Program-made: the position numbers and the translations under genes
Assembly: GCA_050742415.1 (NCBI GenBank)
Contig: JBOGIF010000055.1
Location: 1-6,879, forward strand
Direction: 5' to 3'
DNA length: 6,879 nt
From: JBOGIF01 sp050742415
GTDB taxonomy: Bacteria > Actinomycetota > Acidimicrobiia > Acidimicrobiales > AC-14
The notes under the pieces: model-generated
The model's database searches: none
Seen by the model: only the letters and a program-made list of their open reading frames with translations
Told to the model about the DNA's origin: nothing
In this document: piece by piece, positions 1 to 5,145 of the stretch
Layout of the letters: every line of letters begins with the position of its first letter
Numbering within the stretch: the stretch's first letter is position 1

Positions 1-97
1 CATCGACGCTGCCGCCAGCACCCTCCCGTCGAGACTGGCGACACTCAGACGGGTCCTTGGTCGACGGCGACCTCGGCTCCAAGAGGAGCCCACGGCA

Positions 98-130
98 CTC
101 CGCGAAAACTCCGCGAACGCTCCGAGATGC
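98..130. repeat. Three tandem 11-bp units
   Basis: Three consecutive 11-base units read CTCCGCGAAAA, CTCCGCGAACG and CTCCGAGATGC. The first two share their first nine bases; the third keeps only CTCCG and a few scattered positions. The spacing is close to one helical turn, so a protein-binding array is conceivable, but the run is short and the last copy is weak. No gene covers this stretch. Confidence 0.4.
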
Positions 131-158
131 AGGGATACGTAAGGGCACCTGCTGGTAC

Positions 159-188
159 GGGAAAGGGCCCTTGAGCTGGGCTTTTCCC
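159..188. terminator. Strong hairpin, possible terminator of the tRNA relic
   Basis: The arms GGGAAAGGGCCC and GGGCTTTTCCC pair over 11 base pairs (one G-T) with a single bulged G, around the 7-base loop TTGAGCT. On the minus strand the hairpin begins 11 bases after the preserved part of the tRNA relic, where a tRNA terminator would stand. No T tract follows on either strand, so termination is an inference from position and stem strength. Confidence 0.45.
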
Positions 189-199
189 CAAAGTGGCTG

Positions 200-262
200 C
201 GGTGGACTACCAACCGAGCCAGCTTTGAAGGCGGGGGGGCCACCAGGCGCCCGGACACCTCC
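200..262 (-). pseudogene. Probable relic of a selenocysteine tRNA gene (UCA anticodon), 3' third missing
   Basis: Read on the minus strand, the segment shows in order: an acceptor 5' strand GGAGGTGT (262-255); the linker CC; a D arm with GGGCGCC, loop TGGT and GGCCCC, pairing over 6 bp with one bulged C; an anticodon arm with loop CTTCAAA (230-224) and TCA at 228-226; and a variable-arm hairpin CGGTTGG, TAGT, CCACCG (216-200). A 6-bp D stem with a 4-base loop, a long variable arm and a UCA anticodon are hallmarks of bacterial tRNA-Sec. The T arm and the 3' acceptor strand (ACACCTCC) are absent downstream, and the anticodon stem carries a mismatch, so it cannot make a normal tRNA. Such a loss is what damage at a tRNA used as an integration site might leave. 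The fold was paired by hand, so the assignment is tentative. Confidence 0.42.
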
Positions 263-311
263 ATGGTGGAAGGTACCTGCTCACACGGTCACGGTGGCCT
301 CCTCGGGTTGG

Positions 312-509
312 GATAGGAAGGACAAGGTTCTCAACGTTCGGGTCACCGAGCGACAGGGTACGGCCTACGAGCGCGCTGCCTCCTTGGAGGACACCACCGT
401 CACTGCGTTCGTCACGGGTGCAGCCGACGAGCGAGCCGAGCAGGTCCTCGCCGACCACCGCTCTCTGCGGGTGCCCAGCGACGTCTTCGACGGCGCTCGC
501 ATGCTCGAC
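312..509 (+). pseudogene. Relic of a TacA-type antitoxin (DUF1778, ribbon-helix-helix)
   Basis: The frame reads from DRKDKVLNVRVTERQ through AASLEDTTVTAFVTGAADE and AEQVLADHRSLRVPSDVFD. This is the pattern of DUF1778/TacA antitoxins, which bind DNA through an N-terminal ribbon-helix-helix and neutralise a GNAT toxin that acetylates aminoacyl-tRNA. There is no convincing start codon: the frame is open back to an ATG at 57, but the leading 85 residues resemble nothing and run through the tRNA relic antisense. After VFD the sequence loses the usual antitoxin tail and passes directly into toxin-like sequence in another frame, so both ends are damaged. The similarity comes from recalled family sequences, not a search. 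Confidence 0.6.
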
Positions 510-516
510 CGGCCGG

Positions 517-690
517 GCGGGCCCCTACGGCTACTACACGATCGCCCCGTATTTCATCGAGCGTCGGACGCTCACCGAGAAGCCGCGGGCTCCCCGACCG
601 CATCCCCAGCTACCTGCTCGCCCGGCTCGCCTTGCACGAGACCTTGCGCGGCCAGGGACTCGGGTCACAGCTGCTCGCCAGCACCGCGAG
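517..690 (+). pseudogene. Relic of a TacT-type GNAT acetyltransferase toxin, frameshifted
   Basis: Two frames together give a GNAT toxin fragment. One frame reads GPYGYYTIAPYFIERRTLTEK (about 520-582). The next reads GLPDRIPSYLLARLALHE and then TLRGQGLGSQLLASTA from about 587, which contains the acetyl-CoA loop motif (Q/R-x-x-G-x-G, here RGQGLG). In TacT-like toxins these stretches lie about 15 residues apart in a single frame and are preceded by some 50-70 residues that are missing here. The relic therefore has an N-terminal deletion fused to the TacA relic and at least one frameshift near 582. Homology stops near 690, where relaxase-like sequence begins. A GNAT of unrelated function is possible, but a TacA relic directly upstream argues for a former tacAT pair. 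Confidence 0.58.
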
Positions 691-1277
691 CTCAAGACCG
701 CCTGCATGGCCTACCACGCCGCCCTGCGAGCCGAGCTGACGGCACGACTGGGTGTGGCCTGGGGCCCGGCCGACCGCCACGGCAAGACCGAGGTCGCCGG
801 CGTGCCCGAGGGACTGCGCGGTCACTACTCGGGCCGGCGGGCAGCGGTGCAGGCCGCCGCCAGCGTCTCCATCGCAGAGTCCGAGGTGGAGCTGGGCCGG
901 GGCCTCACCGCCGCCGAGCGGCGCCGGGCCTACGAGCGGGCGGTGCTGGTGACCCGCTACGGCAAGGCCCATGACCCCGCCTCCACCCAGGGCCTGCACG
1001 ACCGCTGGGCCGCTGAGGCCGATACCGCTGGCTTCGAGCCGGCGAGCTGGCTTCCGGGCCACGCTGGGACGCGACACATCGGCCACCACGTCATCGACCC
1101 GGAGCGGATCGTGGCCGAGGCGCTGGACGAGCTGGAACGCACCCACTCCACCTGGGACGAACCGACGTCGCCCGCCAGATGGCACGTCGCCTGGGCCCGG
1201 GGTTGGGTGACGCTGCTGACGCGGTGAACTGCATCACCGCCGGTCGGCAGCCAGATGACCAAGGACCTTGCTGGTAG
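688..1277 (+). pseudogene. Relic of a TrwC/MobF-type conjugative relaxase
   Basis: The frame from about 688 reads ELKTACMAYHAALRAELTAR, LGVAWGPADRHGKTEVAGVP, HYSGRRAAVQAA and THSTW. This resembles the stretch C-terminal to the catalytic core of TrwC-type relaxases, where the relaxase domain gives way to the helicase part. These proteins nick at oriT and unwind DNA during conjugation and usually exceed 800 residues. Neither the N-terminal catalytic Tyr and His-triad region nor the Walker motifs are present. Near 1157 the homology shifts frame and goes on as RTDVARQMARRLGPGLGDAA up to a stop at 1275-1277. An uninterrupted frame from an ATG at 418 to 1227 covers much of it, but its first 90 residues are out-of-frame antitoxin and toxin sequence. 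It is nonfunctional debris of a plasmid or integrative element. Confidence 0.6.
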
Positions 1278-1466
1278 GCAAGATGCTACCGGCGCTGCGC
1301 TTGCGTTCTCGAATCTGAGCGAGGAAACGTCGGGGTTGGGACGGGATTGCCAGCTCTATCAACTCGTTCTTCAGGTACTCCTGAAGTGATCGCCCAGTTG
1401 CCGAGGCGGGCGCAGCCAGTTCATCGCGTGTGTCGTCTGGACATCGCTGACCGTGATCGAGGGCAT
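1234..1466 (-). pseudogene. FitA/VapB-like antitoxin gene with one-base frameshift and no toxin downstream
   Basis: The minus strand encodes PDDTRDELAAPASATGRSLQ, EYLKNELIELA and a tail ending TSKVLGHLAADRR, the layout of FitA-like ribbon-helix-helix antitoxins that partner PIN-domain toxins. The expected N-terminus (ATG at 1466, then MPSITVSDV) lies in another frame and joins the rest if one C is restored in GTCCAGAC near 1440. A start further upstream at 1509 keeps the downstream frame but gives an unrelated leader. The C-terminus looks complete, and its stop overlaps an ATG (TGATG) as if a toxin once followed, but the DNA beyond is the antisense of the relaxase relic. It is thus an orphan antitoxin, decayed unless the missing base is a sequencing error. 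A gapped palindrome lies about 20 bases upstream of its start. Confidence 0.62.
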
Positions 1467-1486
1467 TCATGCATATGCCGAGTACA

Positions 1487-1501
1487 GCAGCAATTTGCTG
1501 C
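1487..1501. promoter_or_regulatory. Gapped palindrome, likely former antitoxin operator
   Basis: GCAGCAA and TTGCTGC form perfect 7-base arms around a single T. The site lies 20 bases upstream of the reconstructed start of the broken FitA-like antitoxin, where ribbon-helix-helix antitoxins usually bind to repress their own operon. No clear -10 box can be placed next to it. Confidence 0.4.
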
Positions 1502-1572
1502 GACACCACATTTAGGCGTGGCGCTACGCGGACCGTGCCACCGCGAATCGCCAGTGCGTCGCGCCCTGCTTC

Positions 1573-1953
1573 TCAGACGGGAACGAGGTCGACGTGAACG
1601 CCAGCCGCGCGAGCCAGATCCCGCAGGTCAGCCGGATCAGACGTGAGGACCTCGTCCCCGTCGCTGGCGAGGCACACGAGCGCCGAGTCTATGGCATCCG
1701 TTCCGCTGGTCCGGCCGAGCAGCACTCCCGCCCGCTTGCCCAGGGCATCGTCCAACGGCTTGACCTCAACGCCAACGAGAAGCCGCGCGACCTCCGCCTG
1801 GCGGCCGGTTCCCCCGCGCCAAATCTGGGCGACCACACCGCCGTGGGTCAGAGGCGATCGTTCGGCAAGACGCTCACGCTTCACCAACGCGACGAGGTCG
1901 CGATCGCCCCGCTCGACGGCAATGAAGGCGCCGGCATCAAGGATCAGGCTCAT
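1573..1953 (-). CDS. VapC-type PIN-domain ribonuclease toxin
   Basis: This 126-residue protein has the length and motifs of a VapC toxin, a metal-dependent RNase that cleaves specific RNAs (often tRNA or rRNA) when not bound by its antitoxin. It opens with SLILDAGAFIAVERGD (Asp6, Glu14), has GTDAIDSAL in the centre (Asp86, Asp89) and ends with LTSDPADL (Asp106), which supply the acidic metal cluster. The position that often carries the second acidic residue reads VVAQIWRGG, with Gln43; I recall the same wording in relatives, so this is probably a subfamily trait rather than a lesion. Its ATG overlaps the antitoxin stop (ATGA), so translation should be coupled. The frame is intact and the module looks functional. 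Confidence 0.88.
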   Translation of the reverse strand: MSLILDAGAFIAVERGDRDLVALVKRERLAERSPLTHGGVVAQIWRGGTGRQAEVARLLVGVEVKPLDDALGKRAGVLLGRTSGTDAIDSALVCLASDGDEVLTSDPADLRDLARAAGVHVDLVPV

Positions 1954-2261
1954 GCGGCGCCCCGCCGTCGGCGCCGTGTCGGCCGGTCGCTGACCGGCTC
2001 GCCTCGAACGACCGTCGCTCGCGCACGAGCTAGTCGCACCGCTTCGTCCATCTCCTCGCCTGTGATCTCACCGTGCTCCGCCTCGTATGCGGCGAGGAAC
2101 TGGTCGAGCGCTCGCATTCGCTGATCATGGTCGGCCTTCAAGCGAAGAGCCTCGTTCGCCCATGCGCTCATGCTCGCCGCACGGCCTTCGCTGACCGCCG
2201 CCTGGCCGGCCTCGACCAGCTCTGCATCCACGGACACCGACAACCTCTGCTTTGCGTTCAT
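1950..2261 (-). CDS. VapB-type ribbon-helix-helix antitoxin
   Basis: The 103-residue protein starts with a ribbon-helix-helix fold: strand QRLSVSVDAELVEAG, then helix and turn up to SMSAWANEALRLKADHDQ (about residues 5-48). This part would dimerise and bind operator DNA. The acidic helical segment FLAAYEAEHGEITGEEMDEA (about 55-74) is typical of the toxin-wrapping half, and the tail is very basic (PTRRRRRGAA). It lies first in a two-gene operon and overlaps the PIN toxin gene by four bases. The ATG at 2261 is preferred because a -10-like TAGCAT ends exactly six bases before it and no Shine-Dalgarno sequence is present. The exact antitoxin subfamily is not settled. Confidence 0.83.
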   Translation of the reverse strand: MNAKQRLSVSVDAELVEAGQAAVSEGRAASMSAWANEALRLKADHDQRMRALDQFLAAYEAEHGEITGEEMDEAVRLARARATVVRGEPVSDRPTRRRRRGAA

Positions 2262-2267
2262 ACGAAA

Positions 2268-2296
2268 ATGCTACATCAATGGCAACTTCGTGGCAG
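2268..2296 (-). promoter_or_regulatory. Promoter of the first vapBC operon, leaderless
   Basis: On the minus strand a -35-like CTGCCA (2296-2291) is followed after 17 bases by a -10-like TAGCAT (2273-2268), with 6 bases left before the ATG. Transcription would start at or next to the start codon, giving a leaderless mRNA. Each hexamer matches the consensus at four of six positions. The promoter overlaps the ABC-2 permease relic on the other strand. Confidence 0.5.
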
Positions 2297-2405
2297 CACC
2301 CGCAGGCAGCCAGGGCACCGGGCTGCTGGTCTTCCCGTTGACGTTCGTGTCCAGCACCTTCGTGCCCGTCGAGCCCATGCGGGATGGATGCAGGCGTCGT
2401 GAGCA
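2296..2405 (+). pseudogene. Fragment of an ABC-2 (DrrB-like) transporter permease
   Basis: The plus strand reads SQGTGLLVFPLTFVSSTFVP and then VEPM, which closely matches the hydrophobic segment and loop near the C-terminus of DrrB-type drug-export permeases (typically FPLTFVSSAFVP, then a Met-Pro-Gly-Trp motif). The Met-Pro-Gly-Trp part appears as GWMQA after a one-base frameshift near 2381; a further missing T near 2396 would extend it to a Phe-Val-Ser-like sequence up to the insertion sequence at 2407. Only about 35 residues of a roughly 250-280-residue protein remain, with no start and no partner ATPase, so this is a relic. The insertion sequence may have cut it, but I could not recognise a continuation beyond the element's other end. 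Confidence 0.55.
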
Positions 2406-2406
2406 G

Positions 2407-2421
2407 TCGGTAGCGAGGCGA
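2407..2421 (+). repeat. Left terminal inverted repeat of the insertion sequence
   Basis: TCGGTAGCGAGGCGA, an exact inverse copy of the right terminal repeat. It starts about a dozen bases after the last recognisable permease codons and ends 16 bases before the transposase stop codon. Confidence 0.8.
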
Positions 2422-2437
2422 AGTGTTGACACTGGCC

Positions 2438-3760
2438 TCAAGCCACGAGACTGAACCGAACCACTGGTTGTTGGTCGGTGGCCTCCGGAGGTGACCACCG
2501 ACCGTGAGCGTACTTACGTTGGAGCTTGACCATGAGGATGGAGCGGACGCCCTCGACGCTCCAGCGAACACCGACGTCGGTGCGCCGGTTCATCTCCCGC
2601 ATGACGCGTTCGAGCACGCCGGTGCCGAGCTCGGGACGCCCCTTGTCGCCGAACAGCAGGCGCCCGGCGCCGGGATGGGTGAGGAAGGTGAAGACCTCGT
2701 CCTCGGCGGCGCGCAGGTGAGCTGCCGCGGCCATCGCCCCGCAGCCGGTGGCGTCGTCGACGAGCTCGGCGTAGGCGGTCCGGGCGGCGGCGAGATTCTG
2801 ATCCCGGTAGGCGGCGGTGAGCAGAACCTCGAGCTGGCGGCGGAAGTCGTCGGCCAGGTGCTCGCTAGCCCGGTCGGTGTAGCGGGCCGCCCGGTAGACG
2901 CCCCGGGCGAGGTGCCACAGGCAGCGCTGCACGGGCACGCCACCGAAGCGCTCAGCGGCCAGGGCCGACAGCTCCTCCCTCGCCGTCGACGAGGATCAGT
3001 CCCGGGCGCAACCCGGCCAGCAGGTCGCCCATCACTGCCCAGCCCTCGGCCACCGTGGCCCCGAGCAGGCGGGCCTGCACGCACACCTTCTTGCCCTCCC
3101 GACGGCGGGCCACCAGGCCGATGGCCAGGTGCAACGCCACCCCGCCCTTGCGCTCGCCGGCCCGCTCCCCGGTCCCGTCCAGCAGCAGCACGGGCACGTC
3201 GTCGATCTCGGGGCCGACGCGCTCGGGGGCCATGGCCATCACGTCGCGGCGGATGCTGCGCGCCGACACCGACGGGCCGGCCAGGGCGGCCAGCAGCCGG
3301 GACGCCTTGGCGTAGGCCACCTCGACGGCAAGCGATGCCGCCAGCTCGCTGAGGCGCTCGGTGCGGCGCTGGTGGGGGCGCAGGCCCAGCAGGTCGGCGG
3401 CGGGGGCGAAGCGGCGGTCACAGGACTGGCAGGCCAGCTGCTGGGAGCGGAACGCCACCTGCCCGCACGCCGTAGTCACCTTTCGCGGCTTCGGCCGGAA
3501 CCCTCGGCGGCGGAACCCGCGCCGGCTCCCGCACCCGGTGCAGGACCACGGTGCCTCCAGTTGCTCGTCGTCGAGCAGCGGCAGCCCGAAGGGCCGACCA
3601 CCGCGTCGACGAGGTCGGCGATCATCGACTCGATGGCATCGGCGACCAGCTGGGCGGGCGCCTCCCGGGCGAAGGCCATGGCCGCCCCCTCCAGCTCTCC
3701 CAGCCCGACGATCCCGTCGAACTCGATCCTCACCCTGCGTGTACGTTCCGACTTCGGCAC
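2438..3760 (-). pseudogene. DDE-type transposase gene broken by two frameshifts
   Basis: Three consecutive frames together give one protein of about 440 residues. The N-terminal part (3760 to about 3600, starting MPKSERTRRVRIEFDGI) passes, after loss of one base near 3595, into a frame reading FGLPLLDDEQLEAPWSCTG and a zinc-ribbon-like CxxC region (ACGQ, CQSC). It then reads the helical SARSIRRDVMAMAPE and VPVLLLDGTGERAG, the first catalytic Asp (codon at 3177-3179). ILVDGE near 2985 gives the second Asp. Directly after it one extra G near 2978 shifts the frame; restored, it reads EEELSALAAERFGG and continues as VQRCLWHLARG. The probable catalytic Glu is in GVLERVMREMNRR (codon at 2609-2611). 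All three DDE residues survive, but the frameshifts make the gene inactive. No slippery heptamer supports programmed frameshifting. Confidence 0.78.
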
Positions 3761-3834
3761 GGGGCTCCTTCTGTTCTCACAGTTCGGATGGAGCCTCGTG
3801 CCTACCAGGCCAGGACTACACGCGTGTCATTCGA

Positions 3835-3849
3835 TCGCCTCGCTACCGA
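3835..3849 (-). repeat. Right terminal inverted repeat of the insertion sequence
   Basis: On plus it reads TCGCCTCGCTACCGA, the exact inverse of the left terminal repeat. It lies 74 bases upstream of the transposase start codon, so that space should contain the transposase promoter and the subterminal palindrome ACACGCGTGT. Confidence 0.8.
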
Positions 3850-3957
3850 AACGTCGACCCCCTTACATAGTCGACAACCTGATCGAGCGGCCGGTCTGCC
3901 AGCGAGGAGCGCCGACCGGCTTGGAATCGGAAAGCCCTGCTGGCGCCGGAATGCCGC

Positions 3958-4479
3958 CTACAGAGCCCGGCGCAGGGGAAGGCCGCCCCACAACAGCATG
4001 ACGATGGCGAAGATCCACGGCCGGGGTAGCACGGTCGTCGAGCCGTGGAGGCTGAGGCTGGTGGTGGCCACGTAGAGGAAGAGCCCGACGGTTCCCTTCA
4101 CCGCCCGCGGGTTGACATGCGAGACGATGAACAGCTGCGCGGCCAGGAGCCCGAAGAGCAGGGCGAAGAGGTCGAGCTCGGTCTTCTCGGAGATGATGAA
4201 GGCCAGCCCGAGCGCCAGTGCCGCGCTCCCGGCGCCGACGTAGCGGCTGCCGTCGATGAGCCAGCCGAGCGTTGCCGCCCCCCCGATGACCAGGAGGATC
4301 CGGTAGAGCGGCTGGGTGTCGGACCCGGCGATCATCGCCGTCGGGATCGCCCCGGCCATCACCACCACCGCGCCGACGATCTGGCGGGCACGCGTGGTCG
4401 GCCCGAAGGGCTCGATCCGCGGCCCGTCCTCCGCCGGCTGCGGCTTCGTCGGCGCGGTGTTTTCCGCGGTCAGCTCCAT
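3958..4479 (-). CDS. Integral membrane protein of unknown function, about six helices
   Basis: I do not recognise this 173-residue protein. A polar, proline-rich N-terminus (about residues 1-30, probably cytoplasmic) is followed by hydrophobic stretches near 33-51, 59-75, 79-98, 101-119, 127-143 and 153-168, with few charges between them, and a basic end (LPLRRAL). No catalytic or transport motif is visible. The start ATG has only a weak CAGG directly before it and no clear -10 box at leaderless spacing. It lies 71 bases downstream of the Uma2-type gene on the same strand, so the two may be co-transcribed, although an inverted repeat lies in the gap. A link to toxin-antitoxin function has no support; it may be host sequence between acquired blocks. 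Confidence 0.7.
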   Translation of the reverse strand: MELTAENTAPTKPQPAEDGPRIEPFGPTTRARQIVGAVVVMAGAIPTAMIAGSDTQPLYRILLVIGGAATLGWLIDGSRYVGAGSAALALGLAFIISEKTELDLFALLFGLLAAQLFIVSHVNPRAVKGTVGLFLYVATTSLSLHGSTTVLPRPWIFAIVMLLWGGLPLRRAL

Positions 4480-4508
4480 CCTGCAGCGTCGCCCGGGGTG
4501 GGGGTACG

Positions 4509-4533
4509 AACATCACCCGCAGCGGATGATGTT
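4509..4533. repeat. Inverted repeat between the Uma2-type and membrane-protein genes
   Basis: AACATCA and TGATGTT form perfect 7-base arms around an 11-base loop. It lies between the stop of the upstream gene (4551) and the start of the next (4479), both on minus. No T tract follows, so it could be a weak terminator, an mRNA-processing hairpin or an operator. Confidence 0.35.
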
Positions 4534-4550
4534 GCCGGTCCGCCGGGTGG

Positions 4551-5105
4551 TCAGTCGCCGAAGAGCCGGTCCAGACCGAGGACGAATCCGTCGAGCTGCG
4601 GGGAGGTCAGCGCACCGTCGGCATCGACCTCGAGAGAGGCGTCAAAGGTACGGGCCTCGGGGCTCGTTCGCCGGTGGACCCGCACCCGCCTGGCGGGTGT
4701 GTCGACGAGCCACAGCTCGCCGACGCCGCCCTCCTCGTAGCGGCGGCGCTTGATCCCGGTGTCGTAGCGCCAGGTGGACGGTGACCGCACCTCGGCCACC
4801 AGGTCGGGCAGGCCCTCCAGGGCCGGGGCGCCGGGCGCCGGTCGGCGGGTCTCGCTCACCCACCACACGTCGGGCGCGTACACGTCGGCCGGGCCCAGGC
4901 GGAGGTCGACCGGCAGTGCCACCAGGCCCCGGCCGGGGGCGGCATCGCTCCACGTGAGTAGCGCGGCATACAGCCGACCTACGACGAGCTGGTGAGGAAG
5001 GGCTGGCTGGCTCACGATGACTTCTCCGCCGATGAGCTGGGATCCGCGAGGCCAGTCGTCGCGGGCCAAGAACTCCTCTGCGCTCAGGCCCGTCGCCAGC
5101 GACAT
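4551..5105 (-). CDS. Uma2-family (DUF820) putative PD-(D/E)xK endonuclease
   Basis: The 184-residue length and motif order match the Uma2 family, nuclease-fold proteins of unclear biological role that are common in cyanobacteria and actinobacteria. Visible are the N-terminal TGLSAEEFLA, YAPDVWWV with Pro78-Asp79, the strand LVAEVRSPST carrying Glu105, Lys119 in GIKRRRYEEGG, and VGELWLVD (about residues 128-135). These supply the Asp, Glu and Lys of a restriction-endonuclease-like active site, so the protein is probably catalytically intact. The ATG at 5105 fits a leaderless start: TAACGT ends six bases upstream and no ribosome-binding site is present. It diverges from the second vapBC operon across only 40 bp, so the promoters are back to back and could respond to the same regulator. 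No partner methylase or recognition subunit is present. Confidence 0.83.
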   Translation of the reverse strand: MSLATGLSAEEFLARDDWPRGSQLIGGEVIVSQPALPHQLVVGRLYAALLTWSDAAPGRGLVALPVDLRLGPADVYAPDVWWVSETRRPAPGAPALEGLPDLVAEVRSPSTWRYDTGIKRRRYEEGGVGELWLVDTPARRVRVHRRTSPEARTFDASLEVDADGALTSPQLDGFVLGLDRLFGD

Positions 5106-5111
5106 GGGACC

Positions 5112-5117
5112 ACGTTA
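5112..5117 (-). promoter_or_regulatory. -10-like box of the Uma2-type gene, leaderless spacing
   Basis: On minus, TAACGT is followed by six bases and then the ATG. It matches the essential TANNNT pattern, but no convincing -35 hexamer is found 16-18 bases further up. It is supported mainly by having the same spacing as the neighbouring antitoxin promoters. Confidence 0.35.
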
Positions 5118-5123
5118 GCGGAC

Positions 5124-5139
5124 GCATCAGGTATGATGC
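5124..5139. promoter_or_regulatory. Operator-like palindrome over the second vapB promoter
   Basis: GCATCA and TGATGC are perfect 6-base arms around GGTA. The right arm contains most of the vapB -10 box TATGAT, and the left arm lies upstream of the divergent nuclease gene's -10 box. A ribbon-helix-helix antitoxin bound here would block vapB transcription and could also affect the divergent gene. This is inferred from position and symmetry. Confidence 0.5.
5132..5137 (+). promoter_or_regulatory. -10 box of the second vapBC operon, leaderless
   Basis: TATGAT matches the consensus at five of six positions and is separated from the vapB ATG by eight bases, which puts the transcription start at or beside the start codon. 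There is no good -35 hexamer and no Shine-Dalgarno sequence. Confidence 0.5.
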
Positions 5140-5145
5140 CGGTCG

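Larger units (their letters stand above)
2407..3849 (-). mobile_element. Insertion sequence of 1,443 bp with 15-bp terminal inverted repeats
   Basis: TCGGTAGCGAGGCGA at the left end (2407-2421) is exactly repeated in inverse at the right end (3835-3849). Just inside, both ends share short blocks in the same order (TGACAC, TGGCCT, CACGAG), and each carries a small palindrome: AGTGT-TG-ACACT on the left and ACACGCGTGT (3818-3827) on the right. These are probably transposase-binding subterminal sites. A single transposase gene on minus nearly fills the element. No target-site duplication can be seen: the flanks GAGCAG and AACGTC do not match, so the insertion is old or has recombined. The size, and a C-terminal motif ERVMREMNRR, suggest the neighbourhood of ISH6, ISLre2 or ISKra4, but I cannot fix the family by eye. 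Confidence 0.78.

Noticed and set aside
200..262. A functional tRNA gene
   Set aside because: No T arm and no 3' acceptor strand pairing with the 5' strand can be found downstream, and the anticodon stem has a mismatch.
57..974. A single 305-residue plus-strand gene
   Set aside because: Only the part around 312-509 resembles a known protein (TacA). The rest crosses the tRNA relic and then runs out of frame through the toxin and relaxase relics.
610..1185. A 191-residue minus-strand reading frame
   Set aside because: It is antisense to the toxin and relaxase relics, has no recognisable motif and is explained by high GC content.
418..1227. A 269-residue plus-strand gene taken as one functional protein
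   Set aside because: Its first third is antitoxin and toxin sequence largely in the wrong frame, and its last 24 residues are out of frame with the relaxase homology. It is a mosaic of relics.
2504..3352. A 282-residue plus-strand reading frame across the insertion sequence
   Set aside because: It is antisense to the transposase, whose motifs and catalytic residues are clear on minus.
2960..3610. Programmed frameshifting in the transposase
   Set aside because: Neither frame change has a slippery A-rich or X-XXY-YYZ heptamer. One fits a lost base and the other an extra G in a G-rich run, which looks like ordinary decay or sequencing error.
2398..3860. Target-site duplication flanking the insertion sequence
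   Set aside because: The bases just outside the two terminal repeats do not match over any useful length in direct orientation.
3853..3875. Two GTCGAC palindromes 17 bases apart beside the insertion sequence
   Set aside because: The hexamer is common in GC-rich DNA, and no gene start or repeat end is tied to the pair.
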